A stretch of DNA of 64,000 nt from Lewinellaceae bacterium (GTDB lineage Bacteria; Bacteroidota; Bacteroidia; Chitinophagales; Saprospiraceae), in NCBI GenBank assembly GCA_016713985.1, contig JADJOD010000004.1:124001-188000 (forward strand), read 5' to 3'. A program made the translations under genes and the position numbers. The notes beneath the pieces are model-generated. The model saw only the letters and a list, made by a program, of their open reading frames with translations, did not search any database and was not told the origin of the DNA. Shown here piece by piece: positions 1 to 7,662 of this stretch (position 1 is the stretch's first letter; each line of letters starts with the position of its first letter).

Positions 1-8
1 AAAGGCTT

Positions 9-290
9 TTGGAGCAAATCATTCATCCTGACAACAAGGCCATTTTTGAATGTTGGAGAGCCTATGAGGAATGTTTGAACAATGCACCGGGAAAAACCTA
101 CACCACTCCAGCCCGCAAAACTAAAATCTACGCTTATCTCGAAGCCCTTTTGGGTGAGACGAAAAGCGAAAAGGATAAAATCAAAGAGCGAGAACGCGAT
201 TATGCTAACGCCAACCATTGGCAACTTGACAATACCAAAGAACCATTGAAGTCCCTGCATGAATTCTTGAAGCAGCATTTAGGATTATGA
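9..290 (+). CDS. Small hypothetical protein upstream of RlaP-like gene (possibly 5'-partial)
   Basis: A 93-residue, charged, mainly helical soluble protein with no signal peptide or membrane segment. I do not recognise its family. The first possible start is a TTG at position 9, and the frame is open to the window edge, so the true start may lie outside. Its stop overlaps the ATG of the next gene in an ATGA arrangement (287-290), which suggests translational coupling with the RlaP-like nucleotidyltransferase. The two probably form one unit placed directly before nuoG. The function is unknown; a role in RNA metabolism is only guilt by association. Confidence 0.55.
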   Translation: MEQIIHPDNKAIFECWRAYEECLNNAPGKTYTTPARKTKIYAYLEALLGETKSEKDKIKERERDYANANHWQLDNTKEPLKSLHEFLKQHLGL

Positions 291-1072
291 CCGACCACAT
301 CAAAACCCAACTCGCCAACCTCGAACGCCAGCACGACATCAAAATCCTCTACGCGGTGGAGAGCGGCAGCCGGGCTTGGGGATTTGCTTCGGCGAACAGC
401 GACTGGGATGTGCGGTTCATTTACCTGCACCGGGAGGAATGGTATCTTTCGATTGACGACAAAAAAGACAGCATCGAAATCATGCTGCCAAACGATTTGG
501 ATTTGAGCGGCTGGGAATTGCGAAAGGCGCTGCGATTGTTCCGAAAATCGAATCCGCCCCTGCTCGAATGGTTGAACAGCCCGATTGTTTATCTCGAAGA
601 ACCGTTCACCATCGCCCAAATGAGAACCACCGCCGTTGAATATTTCAACCCGAAATCCTGCTTGTATCATTATTTGAGCATGGCGTCGGGCAATTTCAGG
701 GAGTATTTGAAGCGGGATTTGGTGCGGACTAAAAAATATTTCTACGTTTTGCGCCCGGTGCTGGCTTGTATGTGGATTGAACGGACGAACACGATGGCGC
801 CGACGGAGTTTCAAAAATTGTTTGAGGCGGAAGTGCCGGAAGGTGATTTGGAATTGGAAATTGAGAAATTGCTGGCGCGAAAAATGAGCGGTGGAGAAAT
901 GGGCGAAGAACCCAAAATTGAAGTGCTGAATGCCTTTTTGGAAGAAAAAATCGAATATTACACCGAATACCTGAAAGACTACAATTTTCTCAAACAGCCT
1001 GATACCGAAGTATTGAACTTGATTTTCAGGACATCTTTGAATGAATTTGGAAGAATAATATGCCTAAAGTAA
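287..1072 (+). CDS. RlaP-like nucleotidyltransferase (DNA polymerase beta superfamily)
   Basis: A 261-residue protein of the predicted nucleotidyltransferase family that includes RlaP, linked in other bacteria to RNA-repair clusters. The Pol-beta signature lies near the N-terminus: GSRAWGF at residues 27-33, then SDWDVR with the two metal-binding Asp at about D39 and D41. The rest is a helical C-terminal domain usual for the family, and the length fits. The start is the ATG in the ATGA overlap with the upstream 93-residue gene. The stop lies 13 nt inside the start of nuoG, so it is probably co-transcribed with the complex I genes, which is not the normal neighbour. The substrate is unknown. 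The family call is good; a role in RNA repair is inference. Confidence 0.75.
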   Translation: MTDHIKTQLANLERQHDIKILYAVESGSRAWGFASANSDWDVRFIYLHREEWYLSIDDKKDSIEIMLPNDLDLSGWELRKALRLFRKSNPPLLEWLNSPIVYLEEPFTIAQMRTTAVEYFNPKSCLYHYLSMASGNFREYLKRDLVRTKKYFYVLRPVLACMWIERTNTMAPTEFQKLFEAEVPEGDLELEIEKLLARKMSGGEMGEEPKIEVLNAFLEEKIEYYTEYLKDYNFLKQPDTEVLNLIFRTSLNEFGRIICLK

Positions 1073-1992
1073 AAATAGACAACTTCGAAGTCGAAGTGCC
1101 CGACGGCACCACGATCCTGAATGCTGCCCGCCAGATCGGCGGCGACATCGTGCCGCCCGCCATGTGTTACTACTCCACACTGAAAGGTTCGGGTGGCAAA
1201 TGCCGCACCTGCCTGGTAAAAGTGACCAAAGGTTCGGAAAAAGACCCGCGCCCTATGCCCAAACTCGTGGCTTCCTGCCAAACAACGGTTATGGACGGCA
1301 TGGAAGTAGCCAATATCACCAGCGACGAGGTACTCAATGCGCGAAAAGGTGTGGTTGAATTCCTGCTCATCAACCACCCGCTTGATTGCCCGATCTGCGA
1401 CCAGGCCGGAGAATGTCATTTGCAGGACCTGGCCTTCGAACACGGCGCAGAGGGCACACGGTACGAATTCGAACGTCGCACCTTCGACAAAATTGACATC
1501 GGTCCCTACATCAAATTGCACATGACGCGTTGTATCATGTGTTTCCGCTGCGTATTTACAGCCCAGCAACTCACACCGGAGCGGGTACACGGCATCATCG
1601 GCCGCGGCGACCATGCGGAGATTAGTACCTATATTGAAAAATCCATCGACAACGACTTCTCCGGCAATGTGATCGACGTTTGTCCGGTGGGCGCCTTGAC
1701 GGACCGCACTTTCCGCTTCAAAAGCCGGGTGTGGTTCCTCAACCCGATGAACGCCCACCGCGACTGCCCCACGTGCAGCGGCAAGGCGGTCGTGTGGATG
1801 TACGGCAAGGAAATTTTCCGCGTCACGGCGCGAAAAGACAAATACGACGAAGTTCACGACTTCATCTGCAATACCTGCCGGTTCGAGAAAAAAGGCCCGG
1901 AAGACTGGACCATCGAAGGCCCGCGCGATATCGAGCGGCACTCGGTGATCTCGCAGAACCATTACGAGGGGAAAACAATTACGGTACGCTGA
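1060..1992 (+). CDS. nuoG: NADH-quinone oxidoreductase subunit G, short Bacteroidota form
   Basis: Iron-sulfur electron-wiring subunit of complex I, 310 residues. It has an N-terminal 2Fe-2S ferredoxin fold (C36, C48, C51, C73), the His/Cys-ligated cluster motif (H106, C110, C113, C119) and a 4Fe-4S motif (C158, C161, C164, C208). A C-terminal segment keeps an N7-like pattern in part: C236, C239 and C270, but Ala at 243 where the third Cys of CxxCxxxC belongs, plus an extra C273. The large molybdopterin-oxidoreductase half of E. coli NuoG (over 900 residues) is absent, as is usual in this phylum. The ATG at 1060 is 13 nt inside the preceding gene. nuoA-F are not in the window and would be expected upstream. 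Confidence 0.92.
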   Translation: MPKVKIDNFEVEVPDGTTILNAARQIGGDIVPPAMCYYSTLKGSGGKCRTCLVKVTKGSEKDPRPMPKLVASCQTTVMDGMEVANITSDEVLNARKGVVEFLLINHPLDCPICDQAGECHLQDLAFEHGAEGTRYEFERRTFDKIDIGPYIKLHMTRCIMCFRCVFTAQQLTPERVHGIIGRGDHAEISTYIEKSIDNDFSGNVIDVCPVGALTDRTFRFKSRVWFLNPMNAHRDCPTCSGKAVVWMYGKEIFRVTARKDKYDEVHDFICNTCRFEKKGPEDWTIEGPRDIERHSVISQNHYEGKTITVR

Positions 1993-2055
1993 CCCCGGTG
2001 GCGCCTCATAAATCATTGTGTATTAAACCCGAAATACCCATCTAAATAACTGAAA

Positions 2056-3090
2056 ATGAGTTTAATACTACTTTTTACCACCGCATTGATTATTGAAAAG
2101 GGCATTCTGGTCATCGTGTTGTTCGCCATCACGCTGGGAATAGCCGCTTATTCCACCTACGGCGAGCGCAAGGTTGCCGCTTTCCTGCAGGACCGCCTCG
2201 GCCCCAATCGCGCCGGCCCGTTCGGGCTTTTGCAGCCATTGGCCGACGGCGTGAAGATGTTTACCAAAGAGGATTTTATTCCCAATGCCTCTGAGCGCTG
2301 GCTTTACATCCTGGCTCCGGGTTTGTTTATGTTTGTGGCCTGTATGACCAGCGCCGTTATTCCCTGGGGCACCCAACTCACCATATTCGAAAAACCCGTC
2401 GATTTGCAGGTAGCGGACATCAACATCGGCATTCTTTATATCATGGGCTTTGTGTCGCTGGGTGTCTACGGTATTATGATCGGCGGCTGGGCTTCCAATA
2501 ATAAATACTCGCTGTACGGCGCCATCCGCGCATCTTCGCAGATGATCTCGTACGAACTGGCGATGGGGCTTTCCATCATCGCCGTGATCATGATGACGGG
2601 CACCCTGAGTCTGAAAGAAATCGCCGCGCAACAGGCCGGGTTTAACTGGAACGTCTGGTACCAGCCGCTCGGTTTTATCCTCTTTTTCGTCTGCGCACTG
2701 GCAGAGTGCAACCGGGCGCCTTTCGACATGGCCGAATGTGAAACGGAACTCATCGGCGGTTACCACACGGAATACAGTTCAATGAAACTCGGCTTTTATC
2801 TTTTTGCCGAATACATCAATATGTTCATCTCCTGCGCGGTCATTTCGACGGTCTATTTCGGCGGCTACAACTTCCCCGGAATCGACCCGGGCTGGCTGGG
2901 CGGGTTCATGGGGCCGATCGTGCTGTTCACCAAGATCATATTCTTTATTTTCGTCTTTATGTGGATTCGCTGGACGATCCCGCGATTCCGCTACGACCAG
3001 TTGATGCACCTCGGCTGGAAGTCGCTGATCCCGCTGGCGATTTTGAATATGGTGCTGACGGGGGCAGGGGTGTTGTTGTTTGGGAAATAA
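2056..3090 (+). CDS. nuoH: NADH-quinone oxidoreductase subunit H
   Basis: Membrane subunit of complex I that lines the quinone pocket at the junction with the peripheral arm. The protein is 344 residues with about eight membrane helices. Family hallmarks are the GPNRAGPFGLLQPLADG block at about residues 49-65, followed by KMFTKEDFIP, and the acidic quinone-site loop NRAPFDMAECETELIGGYHT near residue 220. The length is normal. It lies 63 nt after nuoG in the same direction. After it the usual nuoI is displaced by about 1 kb carrying a small hypothetical gene and a toxin-antitoxin pair. Confidence 0.96.
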   Translation: MSLILLFTTALIIEKGILVIVLFAITLGIAAYSTYGERKVAAFLQDRLGPNRAGPFGLLQPLADGVKMFTKEDFIPNASERWLYILAPGLFMFVACMTSAVIPWGTQLTIFEKPVDLQVADINIGILYIMGFVSLGVYGIMIGGWASNNKYSLYGAIRASSQMISYELAMGLSIIAVIMMTGTLSLKEIAAQQAGFNWNVWYQPLGFILFFVCALAECNRAPFDMAECETELIGGYHTEYSSMKLGFYLFAEYINMFISCAVISTVYFGGYNFPGIDPGWLGGFMGPIVLFTKIIFFIFVFMWIRWTIPRFRYDQLMHLGWKSLIPLAILNMVLTGAGVLLFGK

Positions 3091-3119
3091 ATTATGATTT
3101 GCTTTACAACTGAAGCCTT

Positions 3120-3401
3120 ATGACTCTCGAGAAAGTGTGTTTTGAATTTGTAGAGACTTCCTTCGTGGGCATCTGTACGGGAAAAGATTCCACAAAAACG
3201 TCCGTAGGAGAGTCTTTCAAACATCAATGGTTAAAAGTGAAGCCAAATACTATTTTAACCCAGCCTCCTAAAAAGAAGAATAAGGAATCGGTTTCGTGGC
3301 TTTGGAAAAACAAAAATGTGGATAAAGGTTCAACCGTGCCATTGAAAGAAGATTTTTATGTAAGGCTGGTTGATATCCGATTAACCGAAAACGAAAAATG
3401 A
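3120..3401 (+). CDS. Hypothetical protein between nuoH and the toxin-antitoxin pair
   Basis: A 93-residue basic protein with a Lys-rich middle (PKKKNKES at about residues 50-57) and no membrane segment. I recognise no family. It starts 29 nt after nuoH and has the same orientation as the toxin-antitoxin genes that follow. The base composition is AT-richer than the surrounding nuo genes and similar to the toxin-antitoxin segment, which hints that 3091-4100 arrived as one block. It could be a small regulatory or accessory gene of that block. Confidence 0.45.
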   Translation: MTLEKVCFEFVETSFVGICTGKDSTKTSVGESFKHQWLKVKPNTILTQPPKKKNKESVSWLWKNKNVDKGSTVPLKEDFYVRLVDIRLTENEK

Positions 3402-3487
3402 CGAATTCAAAAACGTGAAATCCCAGAAACGATAAAACCAATATTTAGGTTTTGCAATCAGTGTTTCACTTTTCAAATTGAAAAACA

Positions 3488-3685
3488 ATGAGTTCGATAA
3501 CATTCAAAATTGACGACAAGAAAAAAATGCTTTTGGAAGAAACCGCCAAAAGCCTCAACGTTTCTGTGGACGAGTTAATGAATGAGGCACTTGACAATTA
3601 CATGAAAGAAAAAGAGGAGCGGTTTCAAGCCGCCCGTGCTTATGTGAGAGAACGATATCTTGAACTCTACAAGCGCCTGGCATGA
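3488..3685 (+). CDS. Ribbon-helix-helix antitoxin of a Doc-type toxin
   Basis: A 65-residue protein. Residues 1-40 look like a short ribbon-helix-helix DNA-binding fold (strand ITFKIDD, then two helices around LLEETAKSLNVSVDELMNEA). The charged C-terminal helix would bind the toxin. Its stop overlaps the ATG of the downstream Doc gene (ATGA, 3682-3685), the classic antitoxin-first coupling of type II modules. It is therefore probably both neutraliser and autorepressor. I saw no clear operator palindrome in the 86 nt before it. Confidence 0.75.
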   Translation: MSSITFKIDDKKKMLLEETAKSLNVSVDELMNEALDNYMKEKEERFQAARAYVRERYLELYKRLA

Positions 3686-4091
3686 GAATTTTTTATTTGA
3701 CCCACAAAGACATTCTTCAAATCCACGAAGACGCAATCGTGGATTCGGGTGGAGGCTACGGAATGAGAGATGAAGCAGGTATCGAATCGGCTGTCGCCGC
3801 ACCACAGGTTATGTTTTTGGGCAAGAGCAGTACCCAACAATTGCTGAAAAGGGGGCTATTTTGTGTTATGAACTCGTCATGCAACACCCGTTTATGGATG
3901 GGAACAAAAGAGTGGGGCACGGCGCAATGGTTTATTTTCTGCACATGAACGGCTACATTATTGATGCCGACGACGACGAACAAGAAGCCGTCATTCTCCA
4001 AGTCGCCGCCGGAACAATGGGCAAAGAAACTTTCACTAACTGGGTAAAATCGAAAATTAAACCGTTTGAGGCCGAACAATTCACACATTGA
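3682..4091 (+). pseudogene. doc: Death-on-curing (Doc/Fic) toxin, frameshifted
   Basis: Doc toxins are Fic-fold kinases that phosphorylate elongation factor Tu. The N-terminal half (3682 to about 3831) is in one frame and the C-terminal half in the next. The Fic core HPFMDGNKRVG sits in the second part, coded around 3882-3914. Rejoining near 3830 gives a continuous product of about 136 residues with YPTIAEKGAILCYEL across the junction, as in intact family members. A single missing base in the agt/acc context explains it. It may be an error in the sequence or an inactivated toxin. It is coupled to the antitoxin by ATGA. Confidence 0.8.
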
Positions 4092-4112
4092 CCACCTTCG
4101 CACATTAAAAAT

Positions 4113-4670
4113 ATGCAACCACTGACCAACCGTTCAAAAAACGTCGTCGACAAAAAAATGACCTTCATGGAGCGCATTTACCTGCCTGCCATTCTGAAGG
4201 GTATGTGGACGACGTTGAAGCACTTTTTCCGGAAGAAAAACGCGCTCAACTACCCGGAGGTAAAACGCCCGTTTGCTCCCGTTTACCGCGGCTGGCATGT
4301 GCTCAAACGCGATGCACAGGGCAGGGAAAACTGTACCGCCTGCGGACTGTGCGCCGTTGCCTGCCCGGCAGAAGCCATCACAATGGTGGCCGCTGAACGG
4401 GAACGTGGGGAAGAGCACCTCTACCGCGAGGAGAAATACGCCGCCGTGTATGAAATCAACATGCTGCGCTGTATTTTCTGCGGGCTCTGCGAAGAAGCCT
4501 GCCCCAAAGAAGCTATTTTCCTGACCGACCGCATTGTGCCGGCCGATTACGTCCGCCAGAATTTCGTCTTTGGAAAAGACCTGCTGGTGGAAGGTGTGGA
4601 GCCGGAAAATCGCATCGATGTTACGGTTCGCCAAAAACATATTCAGGAAAAGAAAATGGCGGAAGCATAG
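4113..4670 (+). CDS. nuoI: NADH-quinone oxidoreductase subunit I (2x 4Fe-4S)
   Basis: Ferredoxin-like subunit carrying clusters N6a and N6b between NuoG and NuoB. The protein is 185 residues. The two 4Fe-4S motifs are CTACGLCAVACP (about residues 74-85) and CIFCGLCEEACP (about 118-129). The N-terminal amphipathic region MTFMERIYLPAILKGM anchors it to the membrane arm. I keep the ATG at 4113 because the LTNRSKNV segment before the second Met resembles the start of Bacteroidota homologues. It begins 21 nt after the Doc gene. Confidence 0.95.
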   Translation: MQPLTNRSKNVVDKKMTFMERIYLPAILKGMWTTLKHFFRKKNALNYPEVKRPFAPVYRGWHVLKRDAQGRENCTACGLCAVACPAEAITMVAAERERGEEHLYREEKYAAVYEINMLRCIFCGLCEEACPKEAIFLTDRIVPADYVRQNFVFGKDLLVEGVEPENRIDVTVRQKHIQEKKMAEA

Positions 4671-4684
4671 AAACCCTTTTGTTT

Positions 4685-5185
4685 ATGTCTTTATACGTAT
4701 TTCTGACCCTTGGGGTCATTTCGGTGATTACTGCGTTGCTGATGGTGTTTTCAAAAAACCCCGTACACAGCGTTTTGTACCTGATACTCACCTTTTTCGC
4801 CATTGCCGGGCAGTATATTCTGCTGAACGCGCAATTCCTCGCTGTCGTGCATATCATCGTATACGCAGGGGCCATCATGGTGTTGTTCCTGTTCGTATTG
4901 ATGATGTTGAACCTCAACAAGGATTCGGAGCCGCAAAAATCGGCGACCTGGAAACTCATCGGCGGCATCGCCTCGGGTTCTTTGCTGATCACACTGGTGG
5001 GCGCTTTACGTGGCAGTATCCAGGTAACCGCGCCTGCACAACATGATAACCAGGTCGGTTTGGTTCAAAACCTCGGGAGAGTACTTTTTACGGATTTTGT
5101 CGTGCCGTTCGAAATTGCCGGGATATTGTTCCTGGCCGCGATGGTTGGAGCCGTTTTGGTCGGCAAACGAGACTTAAAAATGTAA
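4685..5185 (+). CDS. nuoJ: NADH-quinone oxidoreductase subunit J
   Basis: Antiporter-adjacent membrane subunit of complex I, 166 residues with five predicted helices. The conserved third-helix region HIIVYAGAIMVLFLFVLMML contains the pi-bulge segment of the family. I chose the ATG at 4685 over a TTG at 4679 because it gives the typical MSLYVF-like beginning. It follows nuoI by 14 nt and is separated from nuoK by 93 nt that contain two small palindromes. Confidence 0.94.
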   Translation: MSLYVFLTLGVISVITALLMVFSKNPVHSVLYLILTFFAIAGQYILLNAQFLAVVHIIVYAGAIMVLFLFVLMMLNLNKDSEPQKSATWKLIGGIASGSLLITLVGALRGSIQVTAPAQHDNQVGLVQNLGRVLFTDFVVPFEIAGILFLAAMVGAVLVGKRDLKM

Positions 5186-5232
5186 CCCGGAACTCCGGTT
5201 CCGGGAAGTGTACACCGGAACTCCAGTTCCGG
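5186..5232. repeat. Two tandem small palindromes between nuoJ and nuoK
   Basis: Two near-identical inverted repeats lie 10 nt apart. Copy one (5186-5205) has 8-bp arms CCCGGAAC/GTTCCGGG around a 4-nt loop. Copy two (5215-5232) has arms CCGGAACT/AGTTCCGG around CC. Neither is followed by a T-run, so they are not typical terminators. They may be mRNA-processing or stability hairpins, or a short mobile palindromic element. Confidence 0.75.
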
Positions 5233-5278
5233 ATCAGTCCTACAACCGCCCCCTAAATCAATTAAAAATCAACGACTT

Positions 5279-5599
5279 ATGCTCGAAACGATACAACTCA
5301 TCCCCATCGAATACTACGTCTGGCTCAGCACCCTGTTGTTTTGTATCGGTGTGCTGGGGGTACTGATTCGCCGCAACGCCATCATCGTACTGATGTGTGT
5401 GGAATTGATGCTCAACGCGGTGAACCTGCTGCTGGCGGCGTTTTCCACCTACCTCGCCGACGGGCAGGGGCAGATCATGGTATTTTTTATCATGGTGGTC
5501 GCGGCTGCCGAAGCGGCGGTCGGGCTGGGAATCCTGGTAATGATCTACCGGAACACAAAAAGTACGGACATTTCCTTGCTGGATAAACTCCGAAATTAA
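5279..5599 (+). CDS. nuoK: NADH-quinone oxidoreductase subunit K
   Basis: Small three-helix membrane subunit of complex I, 106 residues, normal length. Helix 2 carries the conserved membrane Glu in MCVELMLNAVNLLL (about residues 40-53), and helix 3 carries the second Glu in AAAEAAVGLGILV (about 79-91). Both take part in proton translocation. The ATG at 5279 follows a 93-nt gap after nuoJ. nuoL begins 23 nt downstream. Confidence 0.95.
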   Translation: MLETIQLIPIEYYVWLSTLLFCIGVLGVLIRRNAIIVLMCVELMLNAVNLLLAAFSTYLADGQGQIMVFFIMVVAAAEAAVGLGILVMIYRNTKSTDISLLDKLRN

Positions 5600-5622
5600 T
5601 GATGAATGATGAATGATGAATT

Positions 5623-7507
5623 ATGAATTCACTGATACCACTTATACCTTTTCTGCCCTTTATCGGGTTCATTATCAACGGTTTGTTCGGGCGAAATCTG
5701 TCAAAAACAACCGTGGGAATCATCGGCTCCGGCACTTTGCTGATGTCGTTCCTGCTCAGTGTGGCTTGTTTCAACCAGGTCGCTGCTACCGGAGCCATCC
5801 AGTACACCTTGTACAACTTTTTTGCCGTAGACAGCCTGAGCGTCAATTTTGGTTTTTTGGTCGATCAGTTGTCCGTGTGGATGATGTTGATCGTGACCGG
5901 GGTCGGCTTTTGATCCATGTATACTCCATCGGGTACATGCACGATGACGAAGGTTTCTGGAAGTTTTTTGCCTACCTCAACTTGTTCATTTTTTCCATGT
6001 TGCTGCTGGTCATGGGCGACAATTTCCTGATGCTGTTCTTCGGCTGGGAAGGTGTCGGGCTTTGCTCCTATCTGCTCATCGGGTTTTGGTATACCAATAA
6101 GGAATATGGAAAAGCCGCGCGTAAAGCGTTCATAATGAACCGAATCGGCGACCTGGGTTTGTTGCTGGGTATATTTTTGATCTTTAAAACCTTTGGAACG
6201 ATCGGTTTTGCGGACCTGTTTGCCCGGATGCCGGGAATGCAGTTGGAAGCCGGTGTGGTGACGATGATTTGCATCCTGCTCTTCATTGGCGCGATGGGCA
6301 AAAGCGCCCAGATACCGCTCTATACCTGGCTGCCCGATGCCATGGCCGGTCCGACGCCCGTATCGGCCCTCATCCACGCGGCAACGATGGTAACTGCCGG
6401 CGTCTACCTCGTCGCGCGTTGTAATCCGCTGTATTCGCTGTCGCCCGATGCCATGCATTTTGTGGCACTGATTGGCCTCGTTACCAGCATATTTGCAGCA
6501 ATCATCGGTCTGCGTCAAAACGACATCAAAAAGGTGCTCGCCTACTCTACCGTGTCGCAATTGGGTTTGATGTTTGTTGCACTCGGCATGGGCGCCTACG
6601 CCAGCGCGATTTTCCACGTCACCACACACGCTTTTTTTAAGGCCCTGCTTTTCCTCGCTGCGGGCAGCGTGATCCACGGCATGAGCGGCGAACAGGACAT
6701 CCGCAATATGGGCGGGCTGCGCAAGGCCATGCCGGTCACGTTCTGGGTGTTCCTGATCGGCACCTTTGCCATTTCGGGCTTCCCCTTTTTGTCGGGTTTC
6801 TTTTCCAAAGATGAAATATTTGCCTTCACGTATGCACATGGCGGCAAATGGTGGTGGGGATTTGCGGGCTTAGGCGCCTTATTCACAGCCATTTATATGT
6901 GCCGCCTGCTGTACGTCACGTTTTTTGGCGAGTTCCGTGGAACAGCCGAACAGAAGCATCACTTGCACGAAAGTCCGGCGGTCATGACGGTTCCGCTGAT
7001 CGTACTCGCCGTGCTTTCGGTAGTTGGCGGCTTCCTGAATACGCCGCATTTCCTGCACCTGGGTACGCCGCAGTGGCTTGCCGGGTGGTTTGGCGCCGTT
7101 ATTCCACTCAACGAAATGCACCTGCCGGAAAGCACCGAATGGAGTCTGATGACCTTCACCACATCGCTGGCGGTGGCGATCATCGCCGGGTTGTACTTCG
7201 TATATACCCGGAGCGGCAACCTGCCGGTGGCCGATAACCTTCAGACCGGCCTGACAAGGGTGATCGCCAACAAGTTTTACGTAGACGAAATATATGATTT
7301 CCTGTTTGTCAAACCCGTGGAAAAACTCTCGCGGTTGTTCCATCATTACGTTGATATACAAGGAATTGACGGGTTGGTGAATGGCATAGGCGCCGGGGTA
7401 CGGCTTTTGGGTGCACAGGCCAGAAAATTGCAAAACGGGAACATCGAGTATTACCTGTTGAGCATGGTGGTGGGGCTGTATTGCTTTTGCTGAGTTTGTT
7501 TGTGTAA
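5623..7507 (+). CDS. nuoL: NADH-quinone oxidoreductase subunit L, broken by two indels
   Basis: Largest antiporter-like, proton-pumping subunit of complex I, with the long lateral helix. Residues 1-96 are read from the ATG at 5623. The frame then shifts at the T-run 5908-5911, where one T appears to be missing: GVGF should continue LIHVYSIGYM. The remainder carries family blocks GPTPVSALIHAATMVTAG (coded near 6349) and HAFFKALLFLAAGS (near 6628). A second missing base near 7476-7480 would turn the odd ending LYCFC into a hydrophobic helix VLLLLSLFV ending at 7507, giving about 628 residues, the usual size. Both defects look like sequencing deletions, because an essential operon gene is unlikely to be dead while its neighbours are intact. 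Confidence 0.9.
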
Positions 7508-7514
7508 TCAAAAA

Positions 7515-7575
7515 ACACATCTGTCATCATGTAACCGCTGCTTAAAAGGCGGCGGTTACATGATGACAGATGTGT
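7515..7575. repeat. Perfect 24-bp inverted repeat after nuoL
   Basis: Arms 7515-7538 and 7552-7575 are exact reverse complements over 24 bp, around a 13-nt loop. A diverged third half-copy lies at 7607-7625 and matches 17 of 19 bases of the right arm. There is no clean T-tract after the hairpin. It may terminate or attenuate transcription between nuoL and the inserted glycosyltransferase gene, or be a palindromic mobile repeat. Confidence 0.8.
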
Positions 7576-7662
7576 AGGAGGCATCATAAGTCCCTGAAAG
7601 ATCAGAGGTTGCACGATGACAGATGGGCTATGCCCGGAGAAATCTAAGGTGAAAAATGAACA

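Noticed and set aside
979..2016. A long minus-strand open frame opposite nuoG
   Set aside because: It is the antisense shadow of nuoG in GC-rich code and has no protein-like motif.
5613..5913. A separate reading frame at the start of nuoL
   Set aside because: The Met-rich, Arg-rich reading is out of frame; the real NuoL N-terminus is read from 5623 with good membrane helices.
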